From Chitinophagaceae bacterium UBA4411 (lineage in GTDB: Bacteria > Bacteroidota > Bacteroidia > Chitinophagales > Chitinophagaceae): 64,000 nucleotides of DNA. Where the stretch lies: the NCBI GenBank assembly GCA_002400415.1, contig DGQP01000014.1:343107-407106 (forward strand), given 5' to 3'. Under the pieces are notes generated by a model. That model saw nothing but the letters and a program-made list of their open reading frames with translations, was not told the DNA's origin and searched no databases. A program made the position numbers and the translations under genes. Positions within the stretch are counted from its first letter, which is position 1. The number at the start of each line of letters is the position of its first letter. Below are positions 34,242-42,468 of the stretch, piece after piece.

Positions 34242-34258
34242 CTAAAGACTGCTAACTC

Positions 34259-34756
34259 TCATATCAGTTCCTCCGGGGTAAATGCAAAGGGCAATAAAAA
34301 ACTGGCTGATTTGATTACGAATACTTTTCCTTCCTGCCCGCTTAAAATAAGCCGTATGGGCTTCTTTGTTCTTGTTTCGTATTCTAACAAGGCCTGGCGG
34401 CACATACCACAGGGAGAGATAGGATGATCACTTTTTATTTCTTCTTTTTTGCTTTTGCTGATATAACTGATTGCAAGGGTGTCAATCGGCACATCCTTGT
34501 ATAAGGTAGCCGCATTTCCCAGCAAAACCCTTTCTGCACAGATGCCTACCGGGTAGGAAGCATTTTCCTGGTTGGTGCCTGCCACTACCTGGCCATTGGC
34601 CAGCATAGCCACAGCACCAACATGAAATTCGGAATAGGGTGCATAAGCATTCTCAGTCACATTTCTTGCTTCTCTTAACAACCAGGCGTCTTTCTCCTCC
34701 AGTTTGCCAATATCATCAAAGACTTCGTATTCAAATTCAAATTTCTTTCCACTCAT
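34259..34756 (-). CDS. cdd: Cytidine deaminase
   Basis: A 165-residue zinc enzyme converting cytidine and deoxycytidine to the uridine forms. Zinc ligands and acid: C73 and E75 in PVGICAERV, and C116 and C119 in SPCGMCRQ. The cysteine at the first site, rather than histidine, fits the tetrameric bacterial/eukaryotic type. The substrate-binding segment is EFHVGAVAM. Length is somewhat more than the usual 130-140 because of an N-terminal extension (about 25 residues) and a C-terminal one. Confidence 0.95.
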   Translation of the reverse strand: MSGKKFEFEYEVFDDIGKLEEKDAWLLREARNVTENAYAPYSEFHVGAVAMLANGQVVAGTNQENASYPVGICAERVLLGNAATLYKDVPIDTLAISYISKSKKEEIKSDHPISPCGMCRQALLEYETRTKKPIRLILSGQEGKVFVIKSASFLLPFAFTPEELI

Positions 34757-34814
34757 GTACTAAGGTTTAAAGACAACAATGCCCCTGATTGGGTCAAGGG
34801 CATTTAAAGGTAGC

Positions 34815-36347
34815 TTATTTTACGATGTTAAACAACCGTTTCCACCGGGGACCTCCCTCCCAGCTGAACCAGATCATCCAGGCTTTGCCCACGATGCGGT
34901 CTTCCGGAACAAAACCCCAGTAGCGGCTATCCTGCGATCCGTGACGGTTATCTCCCATCATCCAGTAATAATCCATCTTAAACGTATAGCTGGTTGCTTC
35001 TTTTCCATTCAGGAAGAACTTGCCATCCTGCATATAGAAATCGTTGTGCTCATATACCCGGATAGCCCTTTCATAAATGGAATAATTTTCGGCAGTAAGT
35101 TGCAGGGGGGCTCCTTTTTTAGGGATCCAGATATCACCATAGGTATCCAGCGACCATTTATGTATAGTATCAAAAGGAAAATAATCCAATGCAGATGGGC
35201 TGTTGATCAGTTGTGGTATTACCTGCTCAACAAAGCCGGATTTCTCCAGTGTTGCTTTCTCCGTTTGTGTCATATTGATTTTATACTGGAAATTAGGATC
35301 AGGCGATAAGCTGAAATCAGAAGAGTTTTCTGTTTCATAAATAGCAATCCCCATATCTTCCAGTGATTCTTTATCCAGCATTCTGCCGGGTTTCATCTTC
35401 ACGAGATATGGCCTCCCGGAATAAGGGGGAAAAGGTTGTTCCTTACCATCAATAAAAATGACGCCGTCAACAATTTTCAGGGTATCACCTGCAACAGCCA
35501 CGCATCTTTTAATATAGTTATCTGTTTTATCAACCGGATGTACAACGATTGGCTTAAACTGATCCTCTTTCAAAACATTATCCCTGCCATAAGCCCTTAC
35601 AAGGCTGTAATAGGGAGTCAGGGATTCAAACCCTTCTTTATGTATAACCGTATCCCCGGCCGGAAAGTTAAACACGACAGCATCACCCCTCTTTACCGGT
35701 GACGGGAACCAGCGCATATAAGGTAACTTAATAAGCTCTGAGTATGATTTCGTATTGGTAATGGGAAGATAGTTATGTACAAAAGGAACGGATAAAGGCG
35801 TATTCGGGATCCGTGGTCCATAACTCAGTTTGCTGACAAACAAAAAGTCTTTTACGAGCAATGTCTTTTCCATGGAACCGGATGGAATGGTATACGCTTC
35901 AAAAATAAATGTACGAATCAACGTGGCTGCCACAACAGCAAATATGGCGGCATCCACCCATTCTCTCCAGCCCGCTTTCTTATGTTTATGTACTCCTTCC
36001 GGCCCGATAAATTTGGGATCCTGTTTATATGCGAGGTAGGGAAAATAAACGGGCGCCAGTAAAGAAGCGCCGGTATGCTGACCTAATGAAAACCGGCCGA
36101 ACAGCTTGGCAAACTCAATAAAAATACCCAGGCTTATAAACCAGCCGACAACAGGTATGAATTGCCAGAAAACCCAGTGTTTGGGACGTTGCGCAAGCTC
36201 CTGCATGATCCAGGTATTATAAAAGGGGATATAGGCTTTCCAGGAAGGAACCCCGGCTTTGGCAAATAGTTTGGCAAACCCAAAAGAAGGCAAAAAAACG
36301 ATCAGCGTCCCGATAAGGTAAACGACAAAAATGTGCTGTAACGGCAT
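34815..36347 (-). CDS. lepB: Signal peptidase I with N-terminal membrane extension
   Basis: A 510-residue membrane serine protease removing signal peptides. Catalytic dyad: S158 in IPSGSMEKTLL and K280 in NYIKRCVAVAGDTL. The conserved boxes DFLFVSKLSYG, GDAVVFNFPA and MGDNRHGSQDSRYWGF are present. Residues 1-110 form extra hydrophobic segments (DUF5684-like) before the normal anchor at 131-150, and there is an insertion between catalytic serine and lysine. The start is well supported by the promoter box 22 bases upstream. Confidence 0.95.
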   Translation of the reverse strand: MPLQHIFVVYLIGTLIVFLPSFGFAKLFAKAGVPSWKAYIPFYNTWIMQELAQRPKHWVFWQFIPVVGWFISLGIFIEFAKLFGRFSLGQHTGASLLAPVYFPYLAYKQDPKFIGPEGVHKHKKAGWREWVDAAIFAVVAATLIRTFIFEAYTIPSGSMEKTLLVKDFLFVSKLSYGPRIPNTPLSVPFVHNYLPITNTKSYSELIKLPYMRWFPSPVKRGDAVVFNFPAGDTVIHKEGFESLTPYYSLVRAYGRDNVLKEDQFKPIVVHPVDKTDNYIKRCVAVAGDTLKIVDGVIFIDGKEQPFPPYSGRPYLVKMKPGRMLDKESLEDMGIAIYETENSSDFSLSPDPNFQYKINMTQTEKATLEKSGFVEQVIPQLINSPSALDYFPFDTIHKWSLDTYGDIWIPKKGAPLQLTAENYSIYERAIRVYEHNDFYMQDGKFFLNGKEATSYTFKMDYYWMMGDNRHGSQDSRYWGFVPEDRIVGKAWMIWFSWEGGPRWKRLFNIVK

Positions 36348-36368
36348 GAACCTGTTTTTAGTAGGTCA

Positions 36369-36397
36369 CAAAAGTATTATAAATATCTGCCTCCCAA
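36369..36397 (-). promoter_or_regulatory. lepB promoter, TTG-N18-TACTTTTG
   Basis: On the minus strand TTG (36395-36397) and TACTTTTG (36369-36376) are 18 bases apart. This is the best full match to the Bacteroidota promoter in the window. Confidence 0.7.
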
Positions 36398-36480
36398 AAT
36401 ATAATAATTCAAAGTTTTGCTAAACCAAATCAGTGGTTTTTTGTCATTTTAAGCGGCAGAATGATAATTTAGACGTTCCG

Positions 36481-37371
36481 ATGAACCAGTTCAGCATCCG
36501 CGACATAGAGAATCTTTGCGGGGTAAAAGCCCATACCCTGCGCATCTGGGAGCAGCGCTACCAGCTTTTCATTCCAAAAAGAAAGGAAAGCCAGCACCGC
36601 ACTTATGATTGCGATGACCTGAAAGAATTGTTGCGTATCTCTTTCCTGTACCATAATGGTTATAAAATATCAAAAATCGCAGGCCTGAGCCCGGAACAGA
36701 TACAGGAAGAAGTGGCAAAAGTGAAACCCCAGCCCTGCAATTACGAAGTATTCGTTCACCAGCTGATTGAAGCCAGCCTTTCCTTAGACAAAGAGAAATT
36801 TGACCAGGTGGCTGATGAATTGCTGGCAAAAATGGGGATGGAAAAATGCATCCTTCATGTCTTTTATCCTTTTCTGCAGCGGATCGGTTTATTATGGATG
36901 ACCAATCATGTGATCCCTGCACAGGAACACTTCTCAAGCCATATTATCCGGAAGAAAATACTGGCAGCCATAGACGGCCTGACTGTCAAAAGCAATGATA
37001 CTCATAATGTGGTTATTTTTTCTCCCACCGGTGAATTGCACGAGATTCCCCTGCTGGTGGTCAATTTTCTTTTAAAGAAACGGGGAGTGAAAACAACCTA
37101 TTTCGGAACAGATGTGGCAGCAGAAACACTGGCTTATTATGCAAAGCTCCATACGATAACCCATTTCTATGCACACCTTATCACACGAATAGACAGTTCG
37201 GGGGTGAATGATTCCATTCTTGTTTTGTGCAGAACCTTTCCATCTATACCCGTGATAATATCCGGCCCGGCCTGTTTCTGTATCCGGCAACAGGAAGCCA
37301 ATCTTACACAACTCTGCTCGTTAGAGGATCTGATCAGTTTTGCTGATTCACTGGCAACGACGACTGCCTGA
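36481..37371 (+). CDS. MerR family regulator with cobalamin-binding domain (CarH-like)
   Basis: A 296-residue regulator. Residues 1-70 are the MerR helix-turn-helix (SIRDIENLCGVKAHTLRIWE, RTYDCDDLKELLRI). The helical bundle (about 90-165) carries W139-x9-E149-H150 (WMTNHVIPAQEH), the motif that caps adenosylcobalamin in CarH. The Rossmann B12 domain starts FSPTGELHEIP: the ligand motif E/DxHxxG reads E185-L-H187-E-I-P190, keeping the histidine but replacing the glycine. CarH homologues use B12 to sense light and repress carotenoid or photolyase genes; no such gene lies beside this one. The ATG at 36481 is preferred to the frame start at 36433. Confidence 0.88.
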   Translation: MNQFSIRDIENLCGVKAHTLRIWEQRYQLFIPKRKESQHRTYDCDDLKELLRISFLYHNGYKISKIAGLSPEQIQEEVAKVKPQPCNYEVFVHQLIEASLSLDKEKFDQVADELLAKMGMEKCILHVFYPFLQRIGLLWMTNHVIPAQEHFSSHIIRKKILAAIDGLTVKSNDTHNVVIFSPTGELHEIPLLVVNFLLKKRGVKTTYFGTDVAAETLAYYAKLHTITHFYAHLITRIDSSGVNDSILVLCRTFPSIPVIISGPACFCIRQQEANLTQLCSLEDLISFADSLATTTA

Positions 37372-37373
37372 TT

Positions 37374-38534
37374 TTATTTCGGCATCACATAGTTCTTCAC
37401 ATCTTCAACAGTAATATTCTTGCCGGAGAGAATAACAAGACGTTCCACCACATTCCGCAGTTCACGGATATTACCGGTCCAGTTATATTCCTGCAGCAAT
37501 TTAATAGCATCATCATCAATTGCTTTGCGGGCAGTGCCATAATCGGAGCAGATATCATCAAGGAATTGTTCAACCAGCAAGGGGATATCATCTCTCCTGT
37601 CGTTCAGGGAAGGAACATGAATAAGAATAACACTGAGGCGGTGATAAAGGTCGAGCCGGAAATTCTTAGCTTCCACTTCTTTCAGCAGGTCTTTATTGGT
37701 AGCCGCAATCACCCTTACATCCACGCTGATATCTTTATCCGCACCAACACGGGTGATCTTACCTTCCTGCAATGCCCTCAGCACTTTGGCCTGCGCAGTA
37801 GGGCTCATATCTCCTATTTCATCAAGGAAAAGAGTACCGCCGCTTGCCGATTCAAATTTCCCGATACGTTGTTTAATAGCTGACGTAAAGGATCCTTTTT
37901 CATGACCAAATAGCTCACTTTCGATCAGTTCGCTGGGGATGGCAGCACAATTCACTTCGATCATCGGTCCGCCGGCACGGTTACTTTTTTCATGTACCCA
38001 GCGGGCCACCAGTTCCTTACCCACCCCATTTTCACCGGTGATCAGTATCCGTGCCTCAGTGGGCGCCACTTTCTCTATCGTGTCTTTGATCTTTTTGATC
38101 GGCATGGATTCCCCGATCATTTCCTGCACCCGGCTCACTTTTCTTTTCAGCACTTTGGTCTCAGTAACCAGGCTGCTCTTATCCATTGCATTGCGGATAG
38201 TGATCAGCAGGCGGTTCAGGTCCGGCGGCTTGGAAATATAATCATAAGCCCCCTTCTTCACGGCTTCCACAGCGGTTTCAATATTCCCGTGTCCTGATAT
38301 CATTATAATAGGAACATCCGGGTTGCTCTCTCCTGCTTTCTGCAAAAATTCGATGCCATCCAGTTTGGGCATTTTAATATCGCAAAGCACCACGTCGTAG
38401 GCTTTTTCTTTGAACTTCTTAAGCCCTTCTTCTCCGTCTGCAGCCTCATCAATTTTATATCCTTCAAATGAAAGTATCTCTGTCAGGGTCTTCCGGATCG
38501 CTTTCTCATCATCTATGATCAGTATATCAGCCAT
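37374..38534 (-). CDS. Sigma-54-dependent response regulator lacking a DNA-binding domain
   Basis: A 386-residue NtrC-type protein. The receiver has D8/D9 and phosphoacceptor D52 in CDIKMP, and switch residues SKPPD (K102). The AAA+ domain has Walker A GENGVGKE (167-174), a sigma-54 contact loop GSFTSA (214-219) in place of GAFTGA, Walker B GGTLFLDEIG (232-241), and the arginine residues R293 and R299. The chain ends at ITVEDVKNYVMPK with no Fis-type helix-turn-helix. It would act from solution or with a partner. Single gene, convergent with the MerR gene (2-base gap). Confidence 0.9.
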   Translation of the reverse strand: MADILIIDDEKAIRKTLTEILSFEGYKIDEAADGEEGLKKFKEKAYDVVLCDIKMPKLDGIEFLQKAGESNPDVPIIMISGHGNIETAVEAVKKGAYDYISKPPDLNRLLITIRNAMDKSSLVTETKVLKRKVSRVQEMIGESMPIKKIKDTIEKVAPTEARILITGENGVGKELVARWVHEKSNRAGGPMIEVNCAAIPSELIESELFGHEKGSFTSAIKQRIGKFESASGGTLFLDEIGDMSPTAQAKVLRALQEGKITRVGADKDISVDVRVIAATNKDLLKEVEAKNFRLDLYHRLSVILIHVPSLNDRRDDIPLLVEQFLDDICSDYGTARKAIDDDAIKLLQEYNWTGNIRELRNVVERLVILSGKNITVEDVKNYVMPK

Positions 38535-38893
38535 TGCAATTTATTTTAAGTGCAGTAAAAATAATTGATTTGGAGGGAAGCAGGCAAGAACAATGCCGTT
38601 TAAAGATGAGTTATGTTCAGAAGAAAAGAATGCCCCGGATTCGTTCTGAAAAAAATAGAGGCCGGGTAGAAACCCAGCCTCGTTTTAAAATCCAATATCC
38701 TATGAAAAACCGTGACAAAGATGCAGTATAAATAGCAAATGGTTGTATCATTCATGAACTATTTTTATAAAATCCCGGAAAGTGGTAGTGCGGCATACCC
38801 TATTTGTGGGATATGCAGTTTTTTAATCTCTTTTTAATGAAAAAACCCCGCAAAAAAGCGGGGCTGATTAGTTGTATAGTGAACTAATATTTG
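38535..38893. other. 359-base non-coding stretch with three hairpins
   Basis: No convincing gene. It holds (a) GAGGC-C-GGGT/ACCC-A-GCCTC at 38658-38681, which on the minus strand is followed by TATTTTTTT; (b) GCATACCC/GGGATATGC at 38793-38816, followed on plus by AGTTTTTT; and (c) the pdhB terminator at 38842-38865. On the minus strand, CATCTTTG (near TAnnTTTG) about 50 bases before hairpin (a) could start a short RNA of roughly 70 bases ending there. On plus, a transcript could end at hairpin (b). A small RNA is possible but unproven. Confidence 0.45.
38842..38865 (-). terminator. pdhB terminator
   Basis: CCCCGC and GCGGGG around AAAAAA, with six T residues following on the minus strand. 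28 bases past the pdhB stop. Confidence 0.75.
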
Positions 38894-39883
38894 TTATTTC
38901 TTCTGGTACATAACTTCTTTTACTAGCTTCACAGTTCTCGGCACATCAGGTAATGCGGCTGCCACCAGGTTGGGTGCATAGTGCAGGGGTGCATCTGCAG
39001 CAGTAATACGGCGTATCGGCGCATCCAGATAATCAAAACCTTCTTTCTGTATCTGGTAGGTAATCTCAGAAGAAACAGAAGCGAAAGGCCATTGTTCTTC
39101 TACAATAACCAACCGGTTGGTTTTCTTTACACTTTCCAGGATCGTTTTCCAGTCCAGCGGGCGGATCGTCCGCAGATCAATCACTTCTGCATTGATTCCT
39201 TCTTTTTCCAGTTCTTCAGCAGCGCCGAGTGCCACTTTCATCATTTTATTAAAAGAAACGATAGTAACATCGCGGCCGGCCCTTTTCACATCAGCTTTAC
39301 CGAGTTCGATATAATACTCTTCCTCGGGTATTTCCATTTTGTCGCCATACATCTGCTCACTTTCCATGAACATCACAGGATCTTCTTCATAACGAATCGC
39401 CTGTTTCAGCAAACCTTTGGCATCATAACCATTACTTGGCGATACCACTTTAATTCCGGGAATATTTGCATAGAGAGCTTCAAAAGCCGTGGAGTGCTGT
39501 GCCCCCAGCTGGCCTGCCGACCCGTTGCCACCCCTGAAAACGATTGGACAAGAAATTTGCCCACCACTCATTGCCAGCATTTTAGAAGCCGTATTGAGAA
39601 TTTGATCCAAAGCTAAAACAGCAAAGTTCCAGGTCATGAATTCAACAACAGGACGAAGGCCGTTTTGTGCAGCGCCTACCCCGACAGCCGTGAATCCCAG
39701 TTCCGCAATTGGTGTATCAATCACCCGTTTCGGACCAAATTCAGCCAGCATCCCCTGGCTTACTTTATAGGCACCATTGTATTCCGCCACTTCTTCTCCC
39801 ATCAGGAAAACCCGGTCATCCCTTCTCATTTCTTCACTCATCGCCTCACGCAGGGCATCCCGGAATGCAATTGATCTTGCCAT
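38894..39883 (-). CDS. pdhB: Pyruvate dehydrogenase E1 component beta subunit
   Basis: A 329-residue transketolase-fold protein forming the beta half of the E1 alpha2-beta2 heterotetramer that decarboxylates pyruvate with thiamine diphosphate. MARSIAFRDALREAMSEEM opens it; FLMGEEVAEYNGAYKVSQGM carries the glutamate that contacts ThDP (GEEV); RVIDTPIAELGFTAVGVGAA and GNGSAGQLGAQHS follow; the C-terminal half ends with DVPRTVKLVKEVM. A branched-chain 2-oxoacid E1 is possible but the DTPIAE and length favour pyruvate. The alpha subunit and E2/E3 are not in the window. Confidence 0.95.
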   Translation of the reverse strand: MARSIAFRDALREAMSEEMRRDDRVFLMGEEVAEYNGAYKVSQGMLAEFGPKRVIDTPIAELGFTAVGVGAAQNGLRPVVEFMTWNFAVLALDQILNTASKMLAMSGGQISCPIVFRGGNGSAGQLGAQHSTAFEALYANIPGIKVVSPSNGYDAKGLLKQAIRYEEDPVMFMESEQMYGDKMEIPEEEYYIELGKADVKRAGRDVTIVSFNKMMKVALGAAEELEKEGINAEVIDLRTIRPLDWKTILESVKKTNRLVIVEEQWPFASVSSEITYQIQKEGFDYLDAPIRRITAADAPLHYAPNLVAAALPDVPRTVKLVKEVMYQKK

Positions 39884-39906
39884 TTCTTGCTTGCTTTTTA
39901 GGTGGG

Positions 39907-39914
39907 CAAATTTA
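39907..39914 (-). promoter_or_regulatory. -7 box (TAAATTTG) of pdhB
   Basis: TAAATTTG matches TAnnTTTG, 23 bases before the pdhB ATG on the minus strand. The plus-strand ypdA promoter lies about 60 bases away, so the two genes diverge. Confidence 0.5.
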
Positions 39915-39951
39915 AGCGGGAATGCGGATAAAACCTAAAATGAAAACAGCC

Positions 39952-39980
39952 CTTCTGTACAGAAGCCGGGCTTATCTTTG
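39952..39980 (+). promoter_or_regulatory. ypdA promoter with overlapping palindrome
   Basis: TATCTTTG (39973-39980) matches TAnnTTTG and ends 5 bases before the GTG start. The perfect 14-bp palindrome CTTCTGTACAGAAG (39952-39965) sits where the -33 element would be and could be an operator for a dimeric regulator. It also lies in a loose hairpin AGCCC..GGGCT. Confidence 0.5.
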
Positions 39981-39985
39981 ACCCG

Positions 39986-40969
39986 GTGAAAAAAGAACAT
40001 TACAGCGTCATTATAATCGGCGGCGGCCCTATCGGACTTGCCTGCGGACTGGAAGCAAAAAAAGCGGGACTGGATTACCTGGTGCTTGAAAAAGGAAGCC
40101 TTGTCAATTCTTTGTATAACTACCCGGTCAATATGACCTTTTTCTCTACTTCCGAGAGGTTGGAAATTGGCGGTATCCCCTTTGTATCTAATAACGCTAA
40201 ACCAACCCGGGCCGAAGCATTGGAGTATTACCGGAGGGTTGCTGTTGCACAACAGTTGAATATTCATTTATTTGAAAAAGTTGAAGCCGTGAATAAAGCG
40301 ACTGAGACTGGAGCCTTCACAGTTACAACGGCCAAATCAACCTATACAGCAAGCTATATTATTATTGCCACCGGGTTTTACGATATTCCTTATTTACTGA
40401 ATGTGCCGGGTGAAGAATTACCAAAAGTAACCCACTATTATAAAGAACCTCATTTCTATGCTTTTCAGAAAGTGCTGGTTGTGGGTGCTAATAATTCCGC
40501 TGTAGATGCGGCATTAGAAACCTGGAGGAAGGGAGCTGAAGTTACGATGGTGATCCGTGGCAAAGAGATCGGGGAAAGAGTAAAATACTGGGTAAGGCCG
40601 GATATCGTTAACCGTATTGAAGAAGGCTCCATCAAAGCATATTTTAACGCCGAAGTAACGGCCGTAAGAGACCATGAAGTGGATATACAAACACCCGGAG
40701 GCAAAATCACCCTTGGTAATGACTGGGTAATTGCCATGACCGGGTATCAGCCCGATCTTAATTTTTTAAGAAAAACAGGCATTCAGCTGTCTGATGATGA
40801 AATAATGAAGCCTGCCTATAGTGAAGAAACTTATGAGACCAATGTTGACAATGTATTTCTAGCAGGCGTCATCTGCGGGGGGATGAATACACACCGGCTT
40901 TTTATTGAAAATTCAAGAGTACATGCTGAAAAAATCATTGCAACGATCCTGGAAAGGGATACTGATTAA
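39986..40969 (+). CDS. ypdA: YpdA-type FAD/NAD(P) oxidoreductase (putative bacillithiol disulfide reductase)
   Basis: A 327-residue flavoprotein of the thioredoxin-reductase-like group. FAD motif IIIGGGPIGLACGLEAKKAG, NAD(P) motif VLVVGANNSAVDAALETWRKG and the family block YPVNMTFFSTSERLEIGG are intact. No CxxC is seen, unlike thioredoxin reductase, which fits YpdA. Start is GTG with KKEHYSVIIIGGG; no ATG is near. YpdA reduces bacillithiol disulfide in Firmicutes; whether this organism makes bacillithiol is not visible here. Confidence 0.9.
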   Translation: MKKEHYSVIIIGGGPIGLACGLEAKKAGLDYLVLEKGSLVNSLYNYPVNMTFFSTSERLEIGGIPFVSNNAKPTRAEALEYYRRVAVAQQLNIHLFEKVEAVNKATETGAFTVTTAKSTYTASYIIIATGFYDIPYLLNVPGEELPKVTHYYKEPHFYAFQKVLVVGANNSAVDAALETWRKGAEVTMVIRGKEIGERVKYWVRPDIVNRIEEGSIKAYFNAEVTAVRDHEVDIQTPGGKITLGNDWVIAMTGYQPDLNFLRKTGIQLSDDEIMKPAYSEETYETNVDNVFLAGVICGGMNTHRLFIENSRVHAEKIIATILERDTD

Positions 40970-41488
40970 TCAGAGAGTCTTTTTCATCAGCCAGTCATTC
41001 TGCCTGTCATTTCCAAGCAGGAAATCATGGTCGGCAAATTTCTCAAACCCCCATTTTTTGTAAAACCGGATCGCCCGTTCATTCTTTTCCCACACACCCA
41101 GCCACACTGTTGTTTTATTCAGGTCATGAGCTACGCTAAAACATTTTTCCATTAATGCACTGCCCACTCCTTTACCTATCGAGCCGGCGGTGGCATATAT
41201 CCGGGCTATCTCCAGTGCATTTTTATCATCAAGCCCGGGGGGAATATTATTTTCCCGCATCCGTGCATAACCGGCAGGCACTCCTTCATGAAAAGCCAGT
41301 AAAAAAATATTACCTGCGGCTCCTACTTCTTTAATCAGCGCTTCTCTTGTAAATTGTTCATTCATGAATTTATCCATATCCTCCTTTGTATTATCAGCAG
41401 CAAAGGTTTCATAAAAGGTTTGACGGCTCATGTCGGCAATCAATACAGCATCTTCAGCCGTGGCAAATCGTATTTCTGGCAATGACAT
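40970..41488 (-). CDS. GNAT family N-acetyltransferase
   Basis: A 172-residue acetyl-CoA-dependent acetyltransferase. The coenzyme A loop is seen at IYATAGSIGKGVGSALMEKCF (R/Q-x-x-G-x-G/A type, here S-I-G-K-G-V-G), with VWEKNERAIRFYKKWGFE at the end, typical of the family. The start at ATG 41488 (MSLPEIRFATAEDAV) is chosen rather than the upstream frame. The box TATATTTG lies only 3 bases before it. Substrate unknown. The gene ends directly at the ypdA stop (convergent). Confidence 0.88.
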   Translation of the reverse strand: MSLPEIRFATAEDAVLIADMSRQTFYETFAADNTKEDMDKFMNEQFTREALIKEVGAAGNIFLLAFHEGVPAGYARMRENNIPPGLDDKNALEIARIYATAGSIGKGVGSALMEKCFSVAHDLNKTTVWLGVWEKNERAIRFYKKWGFEKFADHDFLLGNDRQNDWLMKKTL

Positions 41489-41491
41489 ACT

Positions 41492-41499
41492 CAAATATA
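41492..41499 (-). promoter_or_regulatory. -7 box (TATATTTG) of the GNAT gene
   Basis: TATATTTG, 3 bases before the ATG. Transcription would begin at the start codon or just inside it; if inside, the true start would be a downstream codon. Confidence 0.45.
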
Positions 41500-41586
41500 A
41501 GATTGTATCCTGAACTGCGGGTACCATTAATTTCTTGCAAACTTTAAAAATAATATCATAATAAACAGTAGTTTAGTAACAAGCCA

Positions 41587-42405
41587 TTGACTCAGCATTT
41601 TTTTATACCACACCCGGCCTTACAGGATTTTGTCAGCAATATCATGATCTTTCATGCCGTTAGTGACAGATCTTTTGTATGCCCGTTCCCTCCCATTCCC
41701 CAGCATTGTATCTATTTTTATGTCAATGATCCCGTCAGGATACAAAAAGGCGGAGAAAGAGGATTCATTACTAAAGCCGCCAGCTTAACAGTAGGAGCAC
41801 AACTTACCCGGATCAATATCAATATTGGCAATAACCATTTGATGCTTTGTGTCAGCTTTCATCCCGGCGGATTACACAGGTTATTGAATATTCCCATGCA
41901 TTCAATGATGGATAAAGATGTGGACACAAGTTTGCTTTTTAAAAAAGAGATCAGTGAAGTGAATGAACGGCTGAAAGAAGCGGAAACCTATGAGGCTATG
42001 AAGGCGATTGCAGAACATTTCCTGTTAAAAAAACTGTCACAGCTCCGTGCAGCACTGCCTTTTGATAAGGCCATGCAATTTCTTGTACAACATGATGGCA
42101 ATATCAGCATGGATAAAATCGCTTCCCTTTCCTGCCTCAGTATCCGCCAGTTTGAAAGAAAATGTAAGGAACGCATCGGTCTTCCTCCCAAATTATTCGC
42201 CCGGCTCACACGTTTCTCAAAGGCTTACCGGATGAAAGAACAGCAGCCTCATCTCAACTGGACATCGCTGGCCTATGAATGCGGGTATTTCGACCAGATG
42301 CACCTCATCCGGGATTTCAAAGAATTCACAGGCGTAACACCTTCCTTTATTGATAAAGAATTAGGCGAAACAACGTTACGCCTGCAGGCCAACCTGAAAC
42401 TTTAA
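41587..42405 (+). CDS. AraC family transcriptional regulator
   Basis: A 272-residue regulator with an N-terminal DUF6597-like sensor (FFIPHPALQDFVSNIMIF) and a C-terminal AraC DNA-binding domain with two HTHs (SMDKIASLSCLSIRQFERKC and WTSLAYECGYFDQMHLIRDF, then FKEFTGVTPS). The frame has TTG as its only upstream start codon after a stop at 41569; ATG would begin at residue 20 and lose the conserved beginning, so TTG at 41587 is chosen. It is divergent from GNAT and precedes the cupin gene by 63 bases, a likely target. Confidence 0.88.
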   Translation: MTQHFFIPHPALQDFVSNIMIFHAVSDRSFVCPFPPIPQHCIYFYVNDPVRIQKGGERGFITKAASLTVGAQLTRININIGNNHLMLCVSFHPGGLHRLLNIPMHSMMDKDVDTSLLFKKEISEVNERLKEAETYEAMKAIAEHFLLKKLSQLRAALPFDKAMQFLVQHDGNISMDKIASLSCLSIRQFERKCKERIGLPPKLFARLTRFSKAYRMKEQQPHLNWTSLAYECGYFDQMHLIRDFKEFTGVTPSFIDKELGETTLRLQANLKL

Positions 42406-42468
42406 TGTCGCATTTATACTATTCCCTTTTGCAGACTGCGGGTAGTTTTAAGTTACTAAACACTTGAT

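Noticed and set aside
38534..38731. 65-codon plus-strand open frame
   Set aside because: Starts inside the sigma-54 gene start, runs through a GC-rich hairpin and has very basic composition; no support.
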